In this document: piece after piece, positions 48,301-61,788 of the stretch | How the letters are laid out: each line of letters starts with the position of its first letter | Position numbering within the stretch: position 1 is the first letter of the stretch | From: Brevipalpus yothersi | Taxonomy: Eukaryota > Arthropoda > Arachnida > Trombidiformes > Tenuipalpidae | Length of the DNA: 64,000 bases | Assembly (NCBI GenBank): GCA_003956705.1 | Contig: QZCP01000013.1 | Location: forward strand, 327,099-391,098 | Direction of reading: 5' to 3' | The notes under the pieces: model-generated | Seen by the model: only the letters and a program-made list of their open reading frames with translations | Told to the model about the DNA's origin: nothing | Database searches by the model: none | Program-made: the position numbers and the translations under genes

Positions 48301-49104
48301 GGACAATCAAGCAGTTTTTGAGTCGATCAAGAAATTACCTTAATAGACTTAATAGAGTAAGATGATCTCTAATTTCAGATGACCTGCAATGGGTATGTAG
48401 TCAATGTTATCAGTCGCTTGAAAATGATATGATCAAAAGTTCTCAGCTGTCGAAACGAAAACTAATTTTTTCCCACCGAATTTACCGTCTCTTTTCTATG
48501 TGTTCGTATTCTTCCAATTTCATTCATATTACTATCATATTCATTCATTCATACATGTATTATTCTTATTTGAAATAATTTGATCATACTAATGCAAAAT
48601 ATTCTTCAAAAAAGAGATCAATGGCTTACTTGTCTGGCCACGGAATCTGCATGTATTGCTGCCACCATCGACCAACTACCAGAGTGACATAGAAACCAAG
48701 AACAAACGATAATGGAATGTAGTGAGTGAATGCTTCACAATATAGAGAAAGCTTCTCAAACATTCTGAAAGGAAAATATTGATATTTATGTGAGATCTTG
48801 CAATTTCATTTCATAGAAAGGGAAGTCAATCTCTCTCTCTGGATTCTTAAAATAGCTGGCAAAGGGTTACGTTGGAATGTTGATTCAATCGATGAACTTT
48901 CCCTTATTGAATTTATTCCACTTACTCTCTCTGTTTTTCGGAAAGTACGTAACGATATGTTCCACTGAGTCCATAGTAGGCTGCAACGAAAATGGCCATT
49001 TCTCGATACAACAATTTGTATATACTGCCTCTCCATCGTAGAAGTAATCTTGAGAAGCCAGTTAGCCTAGCATTAGCCACCGAAAGTGAATAAGTTACGG
49101 TCAT
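45319..49104 (-). CDS. Best: Bestrophin calcium-activated chloride channel, 722 aa
   Basis: This is a pentameric Ca2+-gated anion channel of the plasma membrane. Five minus-strand exons join in frame: 49104-48926, 48764-48630, 48030-47709, 47249-46806 and 46407-45319. The protein starts MTVTYSLSVANARLTGFSRLLLRWRGSIYKLLYRE, nearly invariant in the family. It continues through IPLSFVLGFYVTLVVGRWW, IPWPDKCL, HGSSQRARLIRRTLARYL, FKRFPTMDHIEEAGF, YDWISIPLVYTQTVTIATYTYFL and GRQYLD. Next come FFFMGWLKVAEQLINGYGEDDDDF and DNMHANNPEMVKDKFWDD. The GEDDDDF stretch is the calcium clasp, and the aromatic/isoleucine neck lies in the second-helix block. The last exon adds a 363-residue cytosolic tail, Ser/Asn-rich and probably disordered. 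It is divergent from the IA-2-like gene. Confidence 0.96.
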
Positions 49105-50347
49105 TGTGTGTAATGATGATGAATTATGGGTGATGGGTCACAAACGATCGTGGAGGATGAAAAATGATAATGACGATCACTGGAAGGTTATTTTCGATGG
49201 CAATCGTATTTTGGTGGTCCTATGTGTTTGTGTCTTTGGTAACAGCAACAATAGTAATAACAGACAAGAGAGAGTTGAAATTAAAAACTATTCAAGGTAA
49301 CAAATATTTGAGCGCGTCAAGTTGAGTTGAATAACCATTGCAGTTGTTTCTTCGAAGAAAAGCAACAGAGGAAAAGAAGGTGAAAACAACCTTCGCCAAA
49401 TCGCGCTTCAACAATATTTTGATCTAATCGTGTGTGTATATGTTTATGTGTCTGAGAGAGAGAGAGAGAGATAGATAGAAAGAAGAAAAGTGGAAACATA
49501 AAGGTTTCACATAATACACAATCAATGTAACAATCACGGTGATAATGGATAGATTAACAGTGGTGGACACTGATATTGGTCCAAGCAGTGATTTAGCACG
49601 ATTCGCCCACACATTATAATTGTTATCATGTTTTTTTCTCTTTCCCTTTCTTTCTTTTTACAGTATTCTGAATCGAGAGAAAGATATTCAAAGGTGAAAG
49701 AAAAGTGTTCGAAGCCACCCAGAAAACAAACTAATAGTAGAGAAAACGGAGGGAGTGAGAGAAGCATGAATCAGTTCAATCGATGTGTGTGTTCATGATA
49801 AGAAGAGCATGAGCATAAATGTGTGTCTAGTTGAATTTTATCTATCAGCCAGTAGTGCCCAATAGTAGCAGTTGAGCATTGTCGAATATTCGAACTATCC
49901 ATGAACTCAACATGGAATCAACAGGCTAGCCGTAGAGACATCTGTGGTTCGTTGGAAAGTGGATATAATCGATCGCAGTGGATGGAGAACAAGATGGATA
50001 AGCTAGTGGACGAATGTTGAAATGAACGAAAAATACTAGAGAGAGTATGCGAGTAAGAATAAGGAATACACACCACATCACTCTTTCTCTCTCTTTCTTC
50101 TTTCACATTGACGTTGAGGAATAAAGAGAAAAAGGAAGAGAGCGAAAAAATTTTACATCTAACATTTTTGGACAGTTGATTTTCTGTTTCAAAAAAGGTT
50201 CATTCAGAGGAACCATTTGATTATTATCATTTTCATTTGTTCCCTTCTCCCTTATGTCCAATCCGTTATCTTTGATTCATGTTAATATTCATGTGATACA
50301 ATCACCATCAAAGCCATCAGGCACCATCGGCCATCGGATCGAGGAGC
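49105..50347. other. Divergent promoter between bestrophin and the IA-2-like gene
   Basis: No coding exon is seen over 1.24 kb. GA tracts are at 49455-49471 and CT-rich sequence at 50085-50102. Several repeat-driven open frames on the minus strand are not genes. Confidence 0.45.
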
Positions 50348-52575
50348 ATGAAGTGGCTCCATATTGATGTGTTTAAATTGTGTTCAATATGTTGTATTTT
50401 GTGGTTCTCAATATCACCCATCCATGGAGAGTCTAATGTTGGTAAGTGGATACACACATAATCAACCTTTTACATCCAAATTTATCCAGTTTATCAGGTC
50501 AAATAAAGGCCAAAGGTCAGTTAGTGTGTGCGTGAGAAAGTGAGAATCCAAAATGTTGTTTGTCACTTCTTATTCTCCGCAGTTCACACTATATATATTA
50601 ACCGGTATGATTCTTTTTTTATTTTTTGCTTTTTTTACCGCTACTTTTATCTTTACTCCTTTATTTGTCAATTCTTTTGGATATAATTTTTACATTTACA
50701 TCAATTATAAGATGTCATGCCGGGAAAAATTTTCACCTCGAGAATTTTTCAATTGTTTTTCTGAAATTTTCATCAACAATTTTTTGAACCTTATTTTCAC
50801 TTCACATTTAAGCACCACGAAAATATTTCCATATATAACATCATGACATCATCATGATGAAAATCAAGGTAGAGTGCAGCAGACTAACCTTCAGATAATT
50901 CGTTATCGAATCAATCATTAGCATCAGTCAATAGTTGGAATACGGTTATTCTATACATGAATATAGCTATCCTCAGGAGATACAATAAGCTTATACTGAG
51001 AAAAGATAGACTTGTAGACAATATAAGATATTGTCTATCAAATAAAGTGATCAAAAGAGAAAGAGATCAAGAGAAGTAAAGAAAGAGAGAAACCATGTAC
51101 TGATTTTTGTTCAATTACTGCCAATCTTTCATCCTCACGTCCACTCATCACTTTCCCATTCCCATGTCAATGATCATCACGAGTGTTTCACATCATGATC
51201 ACTTTCTTCTTTTGTCTCGATACCTTTCTATCTCACTATCTTTATCATCTCTTACCATTATCTAACCTTATTTTTAATCTATTCTGGTTTTTGTTGCTTG
51301 TCAAACCAAAAATTCCTGCCATTTACATTATTGTGATATCTATGGTTACCTCCATTTAGACCTGAAAAAAGAATTGAAGGAGAGTGAACGAAGAACGAAA
51401 GAAAGAAAGAGGAGATGAAAATGCTTGACAAACATTCGGAAAATCGAACAGATTAAGGAAAGAAAAGAGTTAAGTACAAAGATAGAGGATAGGTTAGAAA
51501 CAGAGAGAGAGAGAGAGAGAGAAAGGCAAAGAGGATGAATTTCGAGAAAAAATAGCGAAGATTCTGAACATTCGATTTGACTTTCAAGAGAGAAGCTTGT
51601 GGGCGAGCAAGAAAACATCCTCCATCTTTTGACAATCTATAATCCGATTTGGTTGCTCATACTCGTTGATCTTGATAGTAGTAGTAGAAAAACGATCCAT
51701 TTTTCATTGAGGGAACATAAAGTTATGCCAACTGGGCTATGGTCTGTATATGATATATATTTTAAGGTCAATGATTTCAATTTCATGATGATGATGAAGG
51801 CTGAGATTGTTAATAGTGATCATGATGACACATTCACACAGCTTCACACATTGGCCATTTGAGACATAACTTTGTGTATTCTCACATGAATCGGCATCTA
51901 CTCTATCATGGATGATGGATTGGCTACTTTTATTGAGCTTCAAGCATTAAATCATCTGGAGATTACATCTATATATATATATTTATATTTGATGCCTGAT
52001 AGTATTCTGAAAATACTGGAATACAGTAAATATTTATGTGTTCATTTTATTCCATATTTTTGATTCTATCTTGTTCTTTTTTATCCATCAACAGGCTGTA
52101 TTTTTAATAAAGAACTTTGTGAGCCCGATGAGATCTGCGTAAATGGTGAGTATTTGAGAATATGACAACTCTTTCAACAATCATTTCACATGCTACCACT
52201 TTAATCACGCTTCTATCATCCTCTGATGATATTGGTTATGCAATTGTATATTGGTATGAAACCATTAGAGAGTAAAGAGTATGCTCTAGTTTGAGCATTT
52301 GAAAAAAAGAGAAAGAAAAAGTAGAACGAATCTATTCTCAAACTGATAGATACCAACTATCTATGTAAGAGCCGAAAAAATTTTCGTCACATATCTGATA
52401 CACCAGTATTCACCAATTCATTTTCGATTCTCGCCTAGTTTCTCTCTCTCATTCTCTCTCATCAGAATTCGAACTGAAATATTCCCTATAAGAGCACTTG
52501 TTGTCACTTCTTCTTCAGCTTTCTCTCTCCCTTTTTCTCCTATTTTTCTCTCGATCTCGAACGAAACCTAGAAAG

Positions 52576-52662
<87 letters not shown>

Positions 52663-55600
52663 GAGAGAAAGAGAGCACTTCGATGAACGAGAGCATCTAT
52701 GTGGGTGGCAATGGCTGTGAACGCGAGCAGGAGATTGCTCTTTGGAGTATCGCGACTGAATAATCGGAAAATAATGTTCGATGGTCAGAAACAGAATGAT
52801 AATTTGCTCAGCAACATTATCTCTCTTTCACGCTGCTAACTCATCCATGGAATCCACCTTACATAACGGAAACTCATTATTACCCAGAGGCTAGCTTCGA
52901 TGATAGGAAGAGTGTTCACTTACTGGATTAATCTAGTAATCTTTAATTCAATACACCCTAATTTCCCTACTTTCCGATGAGCTTCTCTCTTTCTTCACCT
53001 TTCAATGGCTCCCTAAGCCTACATTATCACCTTCAAATTTTTATATTTTGAGCAATTTTTTGCTCCAAAATTTCACATGAATAGAAAAATTTATGAAATT
53101 AATAGTTTTGAAAGAGGAAGCGGTAAAAAAATGATGAAAGGATGATTTGATGTATATTGAGAGTTCAAATTCAGAGCCGAAACACGAGTATCATTTTTAT
53201 CTGTAACTTCAGAATTGTTATTTTGCATGAGATAATCCATTTTCTCTCTGCTGAAGTTTAGCTCATTTATCACCATCAACTTATACCTGATCTGAACTCA
53301 AACGTCCAAAAATATAGAAAAAGCATAGCTCCGAGTAGAATTTCCGGATCAGATTTCGTTTCATTTTCTTTTCCCCTTTCGGTGTTCCATTCTTTGCAGA
53401 TCTTCATGATCCACACCATATCAAATGAATTCCAAGCTCTCATGCAGAAGATTCTTCTCAGAGAGCTCGGTCAGCATCAGGATTTTGATATCATGTACAT
53501 CAGATGAGGCTGCAACATTAGTACCTGAATTTCAATCTTGATGGTATTGATCTCATCAAATGTCATGAGATAAACACAGGGTATTATTGACCTAAGACAT
53601 ATTCGGATCTCCATGTAATCGTCAGAATTTTTATCATGACTATAAGATAGTCATCAAATATTAAAAGAGCCACAAGCATCTACTTTCCATCTCAGTGCAA
53701 CACACTTCTACTTCTACTCTGCTGAGACCAATCGAAACCATGAGAGCTTTTCCAGAATATCATTATCAAGACTTGTGTGTATATTACCATAACTTTTAGT
53801 GAAGAGAGAGTGAGAGAGAAAGAGAAAGAGAAAGAGACTTCTTCTTATCAGCAAAATATTCATTACCATGAGAGCTTTCCATCGCCTATGAATTATGCTG
53901 TGAACTCAATCTTTAATCAATTTTTAAGTAATACTGATGCTCACTTCTGATGAAAATGCTCTTTGTCAACATTCTTCACACAAATTCAACACATTCATTA
54001 TTCTCATCTCATTTTTGGGCTTTTTCCTTGGAATGAGAGAAAAAACTCAGTCACTCTTTCAATTTTTATTTCGAGAACACAACTCATTCATCATGTACAA
54101 ATAAGCTCAACATAGAGTGGAAAAATCTCATTCAACACTGTTAATAACCATTCAGTGGAACAAATAATATAACTAGTTGAATTTGGGGCCCAAAAGTACT
54201 ATCTGAGTTTTCTCATTCACACCTGAGAGTCTGCTCTCTAATATCTATATGATTGATCTCAGAAAATTCTTATTATCGCTGTTTTATTGAAAGTCCACCA
54301 GATTTATAGATATCTCATGCTCGAGAAATAGGGTAAAGTTTTCGTTGTTATTGATTGCTGATTATATGGAACGAAAGAAAGCGAGCAAGAGAGAGAGAGA
54401 AGGAATGCACTTTACTTCCTAATGAAGCTTCATTTAGTTATAAGATTACATTATGTATATGAATCCAGGAAACAGATCCTGATAGAGTTTTCAAAGGCTG
54501 TAAAGAAGATTGAAGACCATTGAGCATCTCTTTTTGGTTCAATTTTCGGTTGAAGTGTATTCATTTGCCTTCTCTTTGTCACCAAAACGGATTCTCATCT
54601 CTCTTTCTTCTCTTCCTCTTATCTTCTGTGCATTTTACACTGACAGACAATGCCTTTGGTCGATGTGAACAGCAAGACAGCAACAAAAATGATGAGGAAG
54701 AGAAACTTAATCTGGATGTGGACACTCTCAAATTGTTGGAAAAAGAGATGAAAAGACTGTATGATGAAGGCTATCGATGGGATAATGAATATACTCAATG
54801 TACAATACGTCAGATTCTTTATGCTTCTCGCAATAACCGCTATTACGATCCTGGACTATGTTCTCGTCTACTAAGCATGAACAAGCCCATTATGGTAGGT
54901 GGAATACCTTATTTATATTCATGTGTATGCATAAATTGTGAAGACTCAATATTAATACTTGAAAAATTATTTTTTTCATTTCTTCTTTCATCCATCTCTC
55001 TCACTCAGACACCAGAATTAGCGATGAGCTTGGCAAAATTAGTTGATCCACAAGACTTGGCTCTAATTCAATTTGATCCTTCGACCAAAGAATATGCGAT
55101 CGAAAGCTTCCAACCAAGCCCAAACGATGAAGAAGAGTCACCGATGGCTCCTCCAATTCTACCATTAATGGATTCCAATCATCCAGACCGAATTGACAAA
55201 AGGAGAATAATGTTTACCGATGAGAGTATTGATGATGATGAGAATAACGAAGTTGCTCCCAAAGAGAATGATGGTCACAACGATATAGATGAAGAACAAG
55301 CCAAGTTGCTAGATTTACTAACAAATCAAATGGAACAAGATGAAGAAGCTGAGGATCTTTATCCCAATCAAAATGTAAGGCTCAATCAACACTGATTCAA
55401 CGTTCGATAGATCATGTGAAAAATTCTATGAGATTTCAACCGTTGATAGGATAAGTAGTATTTCCTCCCTCATTCTTCTTTTGAGTGCTCATTCTTTGTA
55501 AAAAATTGGAGGAGTTCAAGAGAATCCTACAAGAAACATATGAAAATTCATAAAATGTCTTATTTTACAAGGTAGAAATCAAGGACCAAAAAACATCAGT

Positions 55601-58278
55601 GAAATATCTCTCGCAGTGTGAAAAAAATCATGAGAAGGTAGATTCTACAGCGTAGCTATTTAATAACTTGATTTCAATCTTTTCCTTTTTTTCGGTGAGA
55701 ATTCCTTCGAATCAAAATCAAGCTGCTGAGCTTAATCATTCGAAGCTATGTGATATTATGAATCAAAACCATTATCAATAACCAAAATTATCGATTCACT
55801 GCATGGGTTTTCTTTCTTCATCAACAGGCGCCAACTCAGAATTCCCAGTCGGATTCGAATTTCGATCGACCAATCTATAGTGAGGCTGGAACTCAGTGGA
55901 TAAATAGGAATGGTGATGTGGACGATGGATTAGGTGATCAGAATTCTGAGAATAACCAAGAATCCCTGAACGCTCCAGATGGAGCCTCAGAGGCTACCGA
56001 ACAGCTACTCATGATGGATTCGATGATGAACGATGAACCTTCATGTAAGTTCCATCTGATTTTCATGAGAATTTTAGATGAAAAAATTTTACCATAGAAC
56101 TAAAACAAGAAAATAGTTCCTTCAACTAGCAAGTAAATGCTTCATTAGTATCTGCGATATCATTCATTAATCTCAACACATCATCGATCATTAGAATATC
56201 GAAGAAATTCGAGCATTCTCAGATCGATTCTGAAATAGATTTCTGAAACTCAAGAAGGATATAGAAGCGGAGTTTCATTCAGGAAAGTTAATGTCAGTAC
56301 CGTGAGATGTCCTCATTGAGTCTTCATGAGGCTGATTCTCTAGAACTTTGTTCTTCTCGAATATCTCGTCAAAAATTTCCACTTTGAATGGAAGTAATAT
56401 TACTTGATATTAATATGATATTAATATTACTCGAGAAAGTGTTTCAGATATCGAAGTGTTTCAGAGAAATCAGTTGAAAATTATTGTCCAGAATCAATAT
56501 GGAAAGGTTGCATTCCAAGGACAGGATTCACTCAATCATTTTATCAGCAAATTATGAAACTATCAACTCAGCACCTCTCATGATGGCCATTATTATAACA
56601 AACTTGAGATTCATTTCGTACCTTTATGTCACTTGGAATTATATTTTCTCAGTCGAAATAACTCTCGAGTGAAATAACTTGATTAGAGAAGCTCTTGCGA
56701 GGCTTTCATTCTATTTTGTAGCGATATTCTGAGTCTTTGAATTTCTCTCTTTCTCTGTCCATATTATTCTCTATTGTCTATGGAAACCATCAAATAATGG
56801 TGAAAAGAAAAGCAGAAATCAATAGATTCTGTGTGTGTATGCTCAAGCTTACCAAAAGCAATGCTTCCATTGTATGTGACTTCTTGTCGCATTGAGATGG
56901 GAACAATAGAAGAATTCGAGCAACTACACTTGATCGACCGAAAGGAAGCTTCACAAACTCATTCAGAACTCCATGAAATGTTATATTATCTTACTCCAAT
57001 GGAATGATAATGCTCTTTGAGTCTCCTATGTAGGATCTAATAATGTGTATTAACTGGTTTCTTTCTCCATATACTTATATATTTTGGTTGGAAAGACCTT
57101 TTTTTCGCCCATCTCCACCACTTTTCTCGGGTTTGCAAATCAGCAACACTTACTGGTTTGATCAAATGCAACAACCAGATTAACTTAGATCTTATAAATG
57201 TGGCCACAGTCTGTAGCACACACAATTACATAGAATACCACAATTGATCTTTTTTCTTGCTACTTAAACCTCTTGAAATGAGAGGATTAAATTTAATTCA
57301 TACTCATTTTTATTCTTTATATTTACAGTGACTCAAAATGCTGATGAAGATGAGGATAGAGAAGGAGAAAATTCGCCAATTGAGAATACCTGGAGCTTTT
57401 ATAGACAACATCGTTATGATATCAAGAAACCGGGTCCAGCCTATTATGTCCACGAAGATAGTCCAAATGAAAAGGTAAGATCTTTCAATTGACTTTCATC
57501 TCAACTCTGTTCAACATCATTGAATGAGTGTTTCACTTTCGCTGTCTTTTTCCATCAAACTTTATTTCATTCGGCTCATTCAACAGTTGTCTTTGTGATT
57601 TGTCAATCCTGTTGAATGTTCATCCAAACTTGATTTTTGATGATCCAATTTGAAATCGCAAAAAGAGGAACACATACACACATCTATCTTCACTCAGTTA
57701 CTTGCAATTTTCTGCTCCAAATGTCCTCTTCATCAAGCGCTTGGAGAGAGAAGGAGAGAAATTAAATTAAAACTGTTCAAAACCTATTCACAGAATTGCG
57801 GAAGGATAGAAAAAGGAGAAAAAAACTCTGTGACAATTCATTTTATTACTTTCATTGTCTATCATTGAGAATGGACTGGAAGAAAGTGAAAAAAGCTAAA
57901 GAAAGATGATGATTTGAGAAAGAGAGTTGTGTGACTCTGTCGGATTGGAACTTTTTTATATCTTTCACTTTCTTTCTTCTCTCTTCCAAAATGAATGATG
58001 TTTCACTTTATTGGCAAGAAATTGTGCGTGATCATTCGTTAGTGTTTCACCTACTCTATCCCAGCTTAATAAAGAATGTTCATGGTATAGTTCCATGGAA
58101 GTCGAGGAAAATTTTTCAAATCCAATTGGAAGTATGTAGTCGGTTAGCCCCAGTAATTTAGGACTATTTTCTGGGTAAGAATCTGCATTGATGATGATGG
58201 TTGTTAAATTACATGTTGACAACTGATCATCATTTGATTTTGCATTCATCTCCCTCAGAACGCTAGGAAGAGAGAGAG

Positions 58279-58342
<64 letters not shown>

Positions 58343-58556
58343 TTGTATCGATTGAGAAAGAATTTTTCATCCAGCAGTGTAAATATTTCCCAAAGATTTT
58401 AAAAGATTCATCATTCAATTGGCGCTGATTTTATGCGGGTCAAATAAGCATTCAATAGAAATGAGCCTGATTCAAAGTCACTGCTCATCAAATGTTCATG
58501 CATGGTTGATCCTGTTTCACTCAATTCTTCAGTCGTGCAATGCTGATGGCGTAATG

Positions 58557-58601
<45 letters not shown>

Positions 58602-60278
58602 GTAATAAGATTTAAAACATACTCAAACTATACATCATTCCCATCAAGTCCAATTATATGCACAAGCCAATCTGAATCTATTCAACATTCATTCGGATCA
58701 GACAAATTTGTAGCTTTACTCATCTCATATCCTCTGATGTTCACCAGTGGTTGACTCTTGAGAATGGTGGAAGAGAGAGAAGAAAAAGTTCCAAACGATG
58801 ATGATATATAGTTAGTAGATACTATTCGACTTTTTGGATTGCATGGAAATGGAATCAATATCTTTTCTCGTTGGTTAAGCCATCATCACTCTATACTACT
58901 CTTCAGATTTTTCTTTCTCTTCTTTTTCCGAATCGCTTTTCCTGGTTTGTTGAGTCTCAGTCATCACTTATCGATGGCTGATGAATGTGAGTTGCCAGGA
59001 GATTCGTCAAATCATCAGAGGTAAGATTATTCTCTCTGGAATGAGCATCTGATCATCATGAAGTGAAGCTTCTCCCGTGAATCTCTTCACTAGAAAGCAA
59101 CCTGGAAGAGAGCGAGAGAAAGAAAGAAAGAGACGAAAAGAGAGGAATAGATTCTGAGTTGTGATGGAAAAGGCTACTCTGGGGATTTGCGATTTGGCAT
59201 CTCGAGCTTTGCATTGCTTCCAATTGCCGAAATCATCATAAGTTTCGTTTCTCCAGCTCTGTATTTACTGTGATTAACAATGATTCTCCTGTAGCAACAG
59301 GCAAAGAAAATCAATTATTTTGGAAGAATATTTTCTCTCATTTATGCTTCGAGGAGGCTGCTATTTTTCTTTTCCTTTTCCTTTTCTTCTGCTACCTCAG
59401 TCACTCGATGATCAACTCAAATCAAACTTGGCATGGAAAGAATGATCTTTTCGTGCCAGAAATTCTTGAGAGCTTCATAATCAACCCTATCTGTTATCTT
59501 TTATCTACTGTGAGGAGTGCACGGTTGACAAAATCACTTCTACTTGTACATAGCAGATCAATCAATTATCGGAAATATTTTGATCGAAAAATTCTTTTTT
59601 AGGCAACAAGAGAATTCATCTATTATTCTATCAGTCAAGTTTTGATAAAATTTGGTTTTTTCTCATTTTTTGCAGGAGAACATGAAGCATGATCTTCAAA
59701 AAGAGCTGACTGAAGAAATTCATGGCAAAGAGAACATAGACAATGAACCCGTTCGAAGAAAATGTGAGTATAATGATTCAAGAAGAGCATTTTTGCTTCA
59801 TTTATACAAGAAGCAGAGAAAAACCATTGTTATCTTCTACAAATTTGACAAATTTTCATGCTCTCGGTGGTATGCTTTCCAGTGAAAGAGGAAAAAAGAG
59901 GATCCAAGCATTCGATGTGATCCTATGCCTCTAAGTTTACCATTCTGTATGTGAATTTGTTATTTCGGCTTTTCTCCCAGTTTCTCCCTTCTCCGATATT
60001 GAGTGCTCTGGGATTCATGCTCATCTTTCTCTCTGGAGATAAAAATGCATAGAGAAACTGAATCTGAATGAGAATATGGTCGTTGTTATGAGAGAATATT
60101 GATGCATATGAATTCGATGATAATGTTTACCAGAGCTGCATATTCTGGTGCATTGTCACTGGAAAAGAAATCGCGTTACAGGTGCATCAAAGAAAAATTT
60201 CCAACATCGAACATCTTCCAGACGAGGATCTAGAATTTCGTTTTATATTCGTGTGTTTTGCTTATTGATGCAACGAAG

Positions 60279-60331
<53 letters not shown>

Positions 60332-61788
60332 TGGTTAATGAATCATCTGAAAGTTGTGTTATTTTTGGTCTCCAGTTGCTTGGATTTTTGTTTCCTTGAA
60401 CTTTTGAAGCCAGAAAGGTTATCTTATGGAGAATGCTCTTTCATGTGATGATTTTTTGAAAAAGCGTATCCACTTCAAAATTTCTGTTATCAAAGAGAGA
60501 TATATGAAGAGAGAAATTTTATCAGCCTTGATCCTCGAAAGGATTTCAGAAACAAAAAGAATTCGAAATATATAAAAGAAGTGGAATCTCAGCAAAAATC
60601 GAGAGCCATTAAAAGATGATTCCAAGCGTATGCTTCTCCTGGGAACATTGGACTTTCCATGCATCTATCTTCATCTCGATCGATTCAAAAATCTACTAGA
60701 TAGTCGAACAAAATGTTTCTCATTCGCCGATCTACTATACGGAAGTCTCTTGTTATCTTTGCTGAGTGGATTTAAAGATCAGAGTGATTCAAAATGGAAA
60801 CATGTAAATTTGGCACTCAAAGTTCGACGAATGTTGACAGGATTTGTTCTATTCTTTTAATAGCTATTGAAATTTTGTATCCAGTTCTACTCTTTTTCCT
60901 ATACTTTATTCATTTCTACTATTTTCCTCCTCCACTTAAGGGCCATAGATTCATTCTCTATTCTTTAACCTTTGTTAGATATCTTCGCTATTTTTTTGAA
61001 TTTCAAAATTCTCAGATAAAAAAGAAAAAGACAGAGAGAAGAGAAGAAACGAATATAACTAGTCTCTCACCATAGAGCTACTTGGGCTCACCTGTTGTTC
61101 AATATATATTCCATAGAATTCATTGTGCTTAGGATAACATAGAAGTGGGTTCTATGTTTTGTATGTAGAGGTAGAGGTATTCTCTCTCTTTTTTGCTTTC
61201 TATCGATGAAAGGAACGATTTATCTTTTGCCTCTGGATGTCTCCAGTTTTCTTTTGATTCCTCATTTTAGCATCAAAACATTGTGTGTGTGTGGATGGGT
61301 ATTCGATTTCAACACCTCAGCTTCAATTTCCTAGCCTATACCTGAAAAAATATCGCTGATCAGATTTGGTTGGGATTCCTTTTTGTTTAAAAAATATCTT
61401 GTTAAGAGCATGAAATGTAGAGCCTAAAAGTCTCCCAAAGACTCAAATATAAAAACTATCAAAGGCTTTTCCTCCTAAAATGAGAGTGCTGTATATTTAT
61501 AAATTAAGAAATGGATCTCGCTTCTTTTTGAATTTCATAATAGTTTAGATTTAGATTCTACTATAGTTTAACATTATGATGAATCAAAACCTTCGTTCAT
61601 CTCATTTTAGTGGATTCAATGCTTGGTATGAAGAAGAAAGGATTACGGAAGAAAGTTTCTCCATCCAAAGAACTTTCTCATCTGAACTGGAATACAGACC
61701 AAGAGGCGAACAATATGAAAGAATTCGCCGATGATACTCCTTATGAGGCGATCGATGGCCGATTCACTTTTCTTCATTTCATAAGCAG
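50348..61788 (+). CDS. PTPRN: IA-2 / PTPRN-like receptor tyrosine phosphatase-like protein, N-terminal luminal part (3' partial)
   Basis: This is a probable dense-core-vesicle membrane protein (IA-2, phogrin, C. elegans IDA-1) that regulates secretory granules. Exons read in phase: 50348-50441, 52095-52145, 54647-54894, 55009-55374, 55828-56044, 57329-57474, 59676-59763 and 61611-61788, giving about 462 residues. A signal peptide (about 1-28, ending PIHGE) precedes the RESP18-homology motif GCIFNKELCEPDEICVN/DNAFGRCEQ, which matches the C-x-F-x3-LC-x3-E-x-C pattern of vertebrate IA-2. LEKEMKRLYDEGYRWDNEYTQC follows, like the family's QGLSWHDDLTQ. The rest of the visible chain is acidic and low-complexity, rich in Asp, Glu and Asn. 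The last exon (leftover phase 2) ends near GRFTFLHFIS. The transmembrane segment and pseudophosphatase domain should lie right of the window. Introns are much longer than elsewhere here. Confidence 0.82.
50442..52094. other. Intron 1 of the IA-2-like gene
   Basis: This 1.65-kb intron has no recognised exon. It holds a hairpin at 51015-51037 (10-bp arms, 3-nt loop) and an (AG)n tract at 51498-51522. Confidence 0.5.
51015..51037. other. Short perfect hairpin
   Basis: Arms TAGACAATAT and ATATTGTCTA flank a 3-nt loop. AT-rich, intronic, function unknown. Confidence 0.4.
52146..54646. other. Intron 2 of the IA-2-like gene
   Basis: This 2.5-kb intron holds a large (GAAA)n(GA)n array at 52571-52676 and further GA tracts near 53805-53836 and 54388-54402. 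No exon was recognised. Confidence 0.5.
52571..52676. repeat. (GAAA)n(GA)n compound microsatellite
   Basis: About 105 bp: GAAA units, then a pure GA run of about 20 units, then imperfect GA. Confidence 0.95.
58268..58340. repeat. (GA)n microsatellite, about 35 units
   Basis: A nearly pure GA run. It faces a (CT)n run 220 bp downstream (58559-58598), so a foldback between them is possible. Confidence 0.95.
58559..58598. repeat. (CT)n microsatellite, 20 units
   Basis: A pure CT run, complementary to the GA run at 58268-58340 in the same intron. Confidence 0.95.
59764..61610. other. Intron of the IA-2-like gene
   Basis: A 1.85-kb intron with a (CT)n run at 60284-60328. No exon was recognised. 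Confidence 0.5.
60284..60328. repeat. (CT)n microsatellite
   Basis: A pure CT dinucleotide run of about 22 units, intronic. Confidence 0.95.

Larger units (their letters stand above)
57475..59675. other. Intron of the IA-2-like gene
   Basis: A 2.2-kb intron with a (GA)n run at 58268-58340 and a (CT)n run at 58559-58598. No exon was recognised in it. Confidence 0.5.

Noticed and set aside
52498..52686. Open frame ending in Lys/Glu/Arg repeats
   Set aside because: It is produced by the GAAA/GA microsatellite, which has few stops in some frames.
56395..56430. Two copies of TAATATTAC, the nonanucleotide of circular ssDNA virus replication origins
   Set aside because: They lie in an AT-rich inverted stretch in an intron with no Rep-like gene nearby. 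The motif core is palindromic and expected by chance in such sequence.
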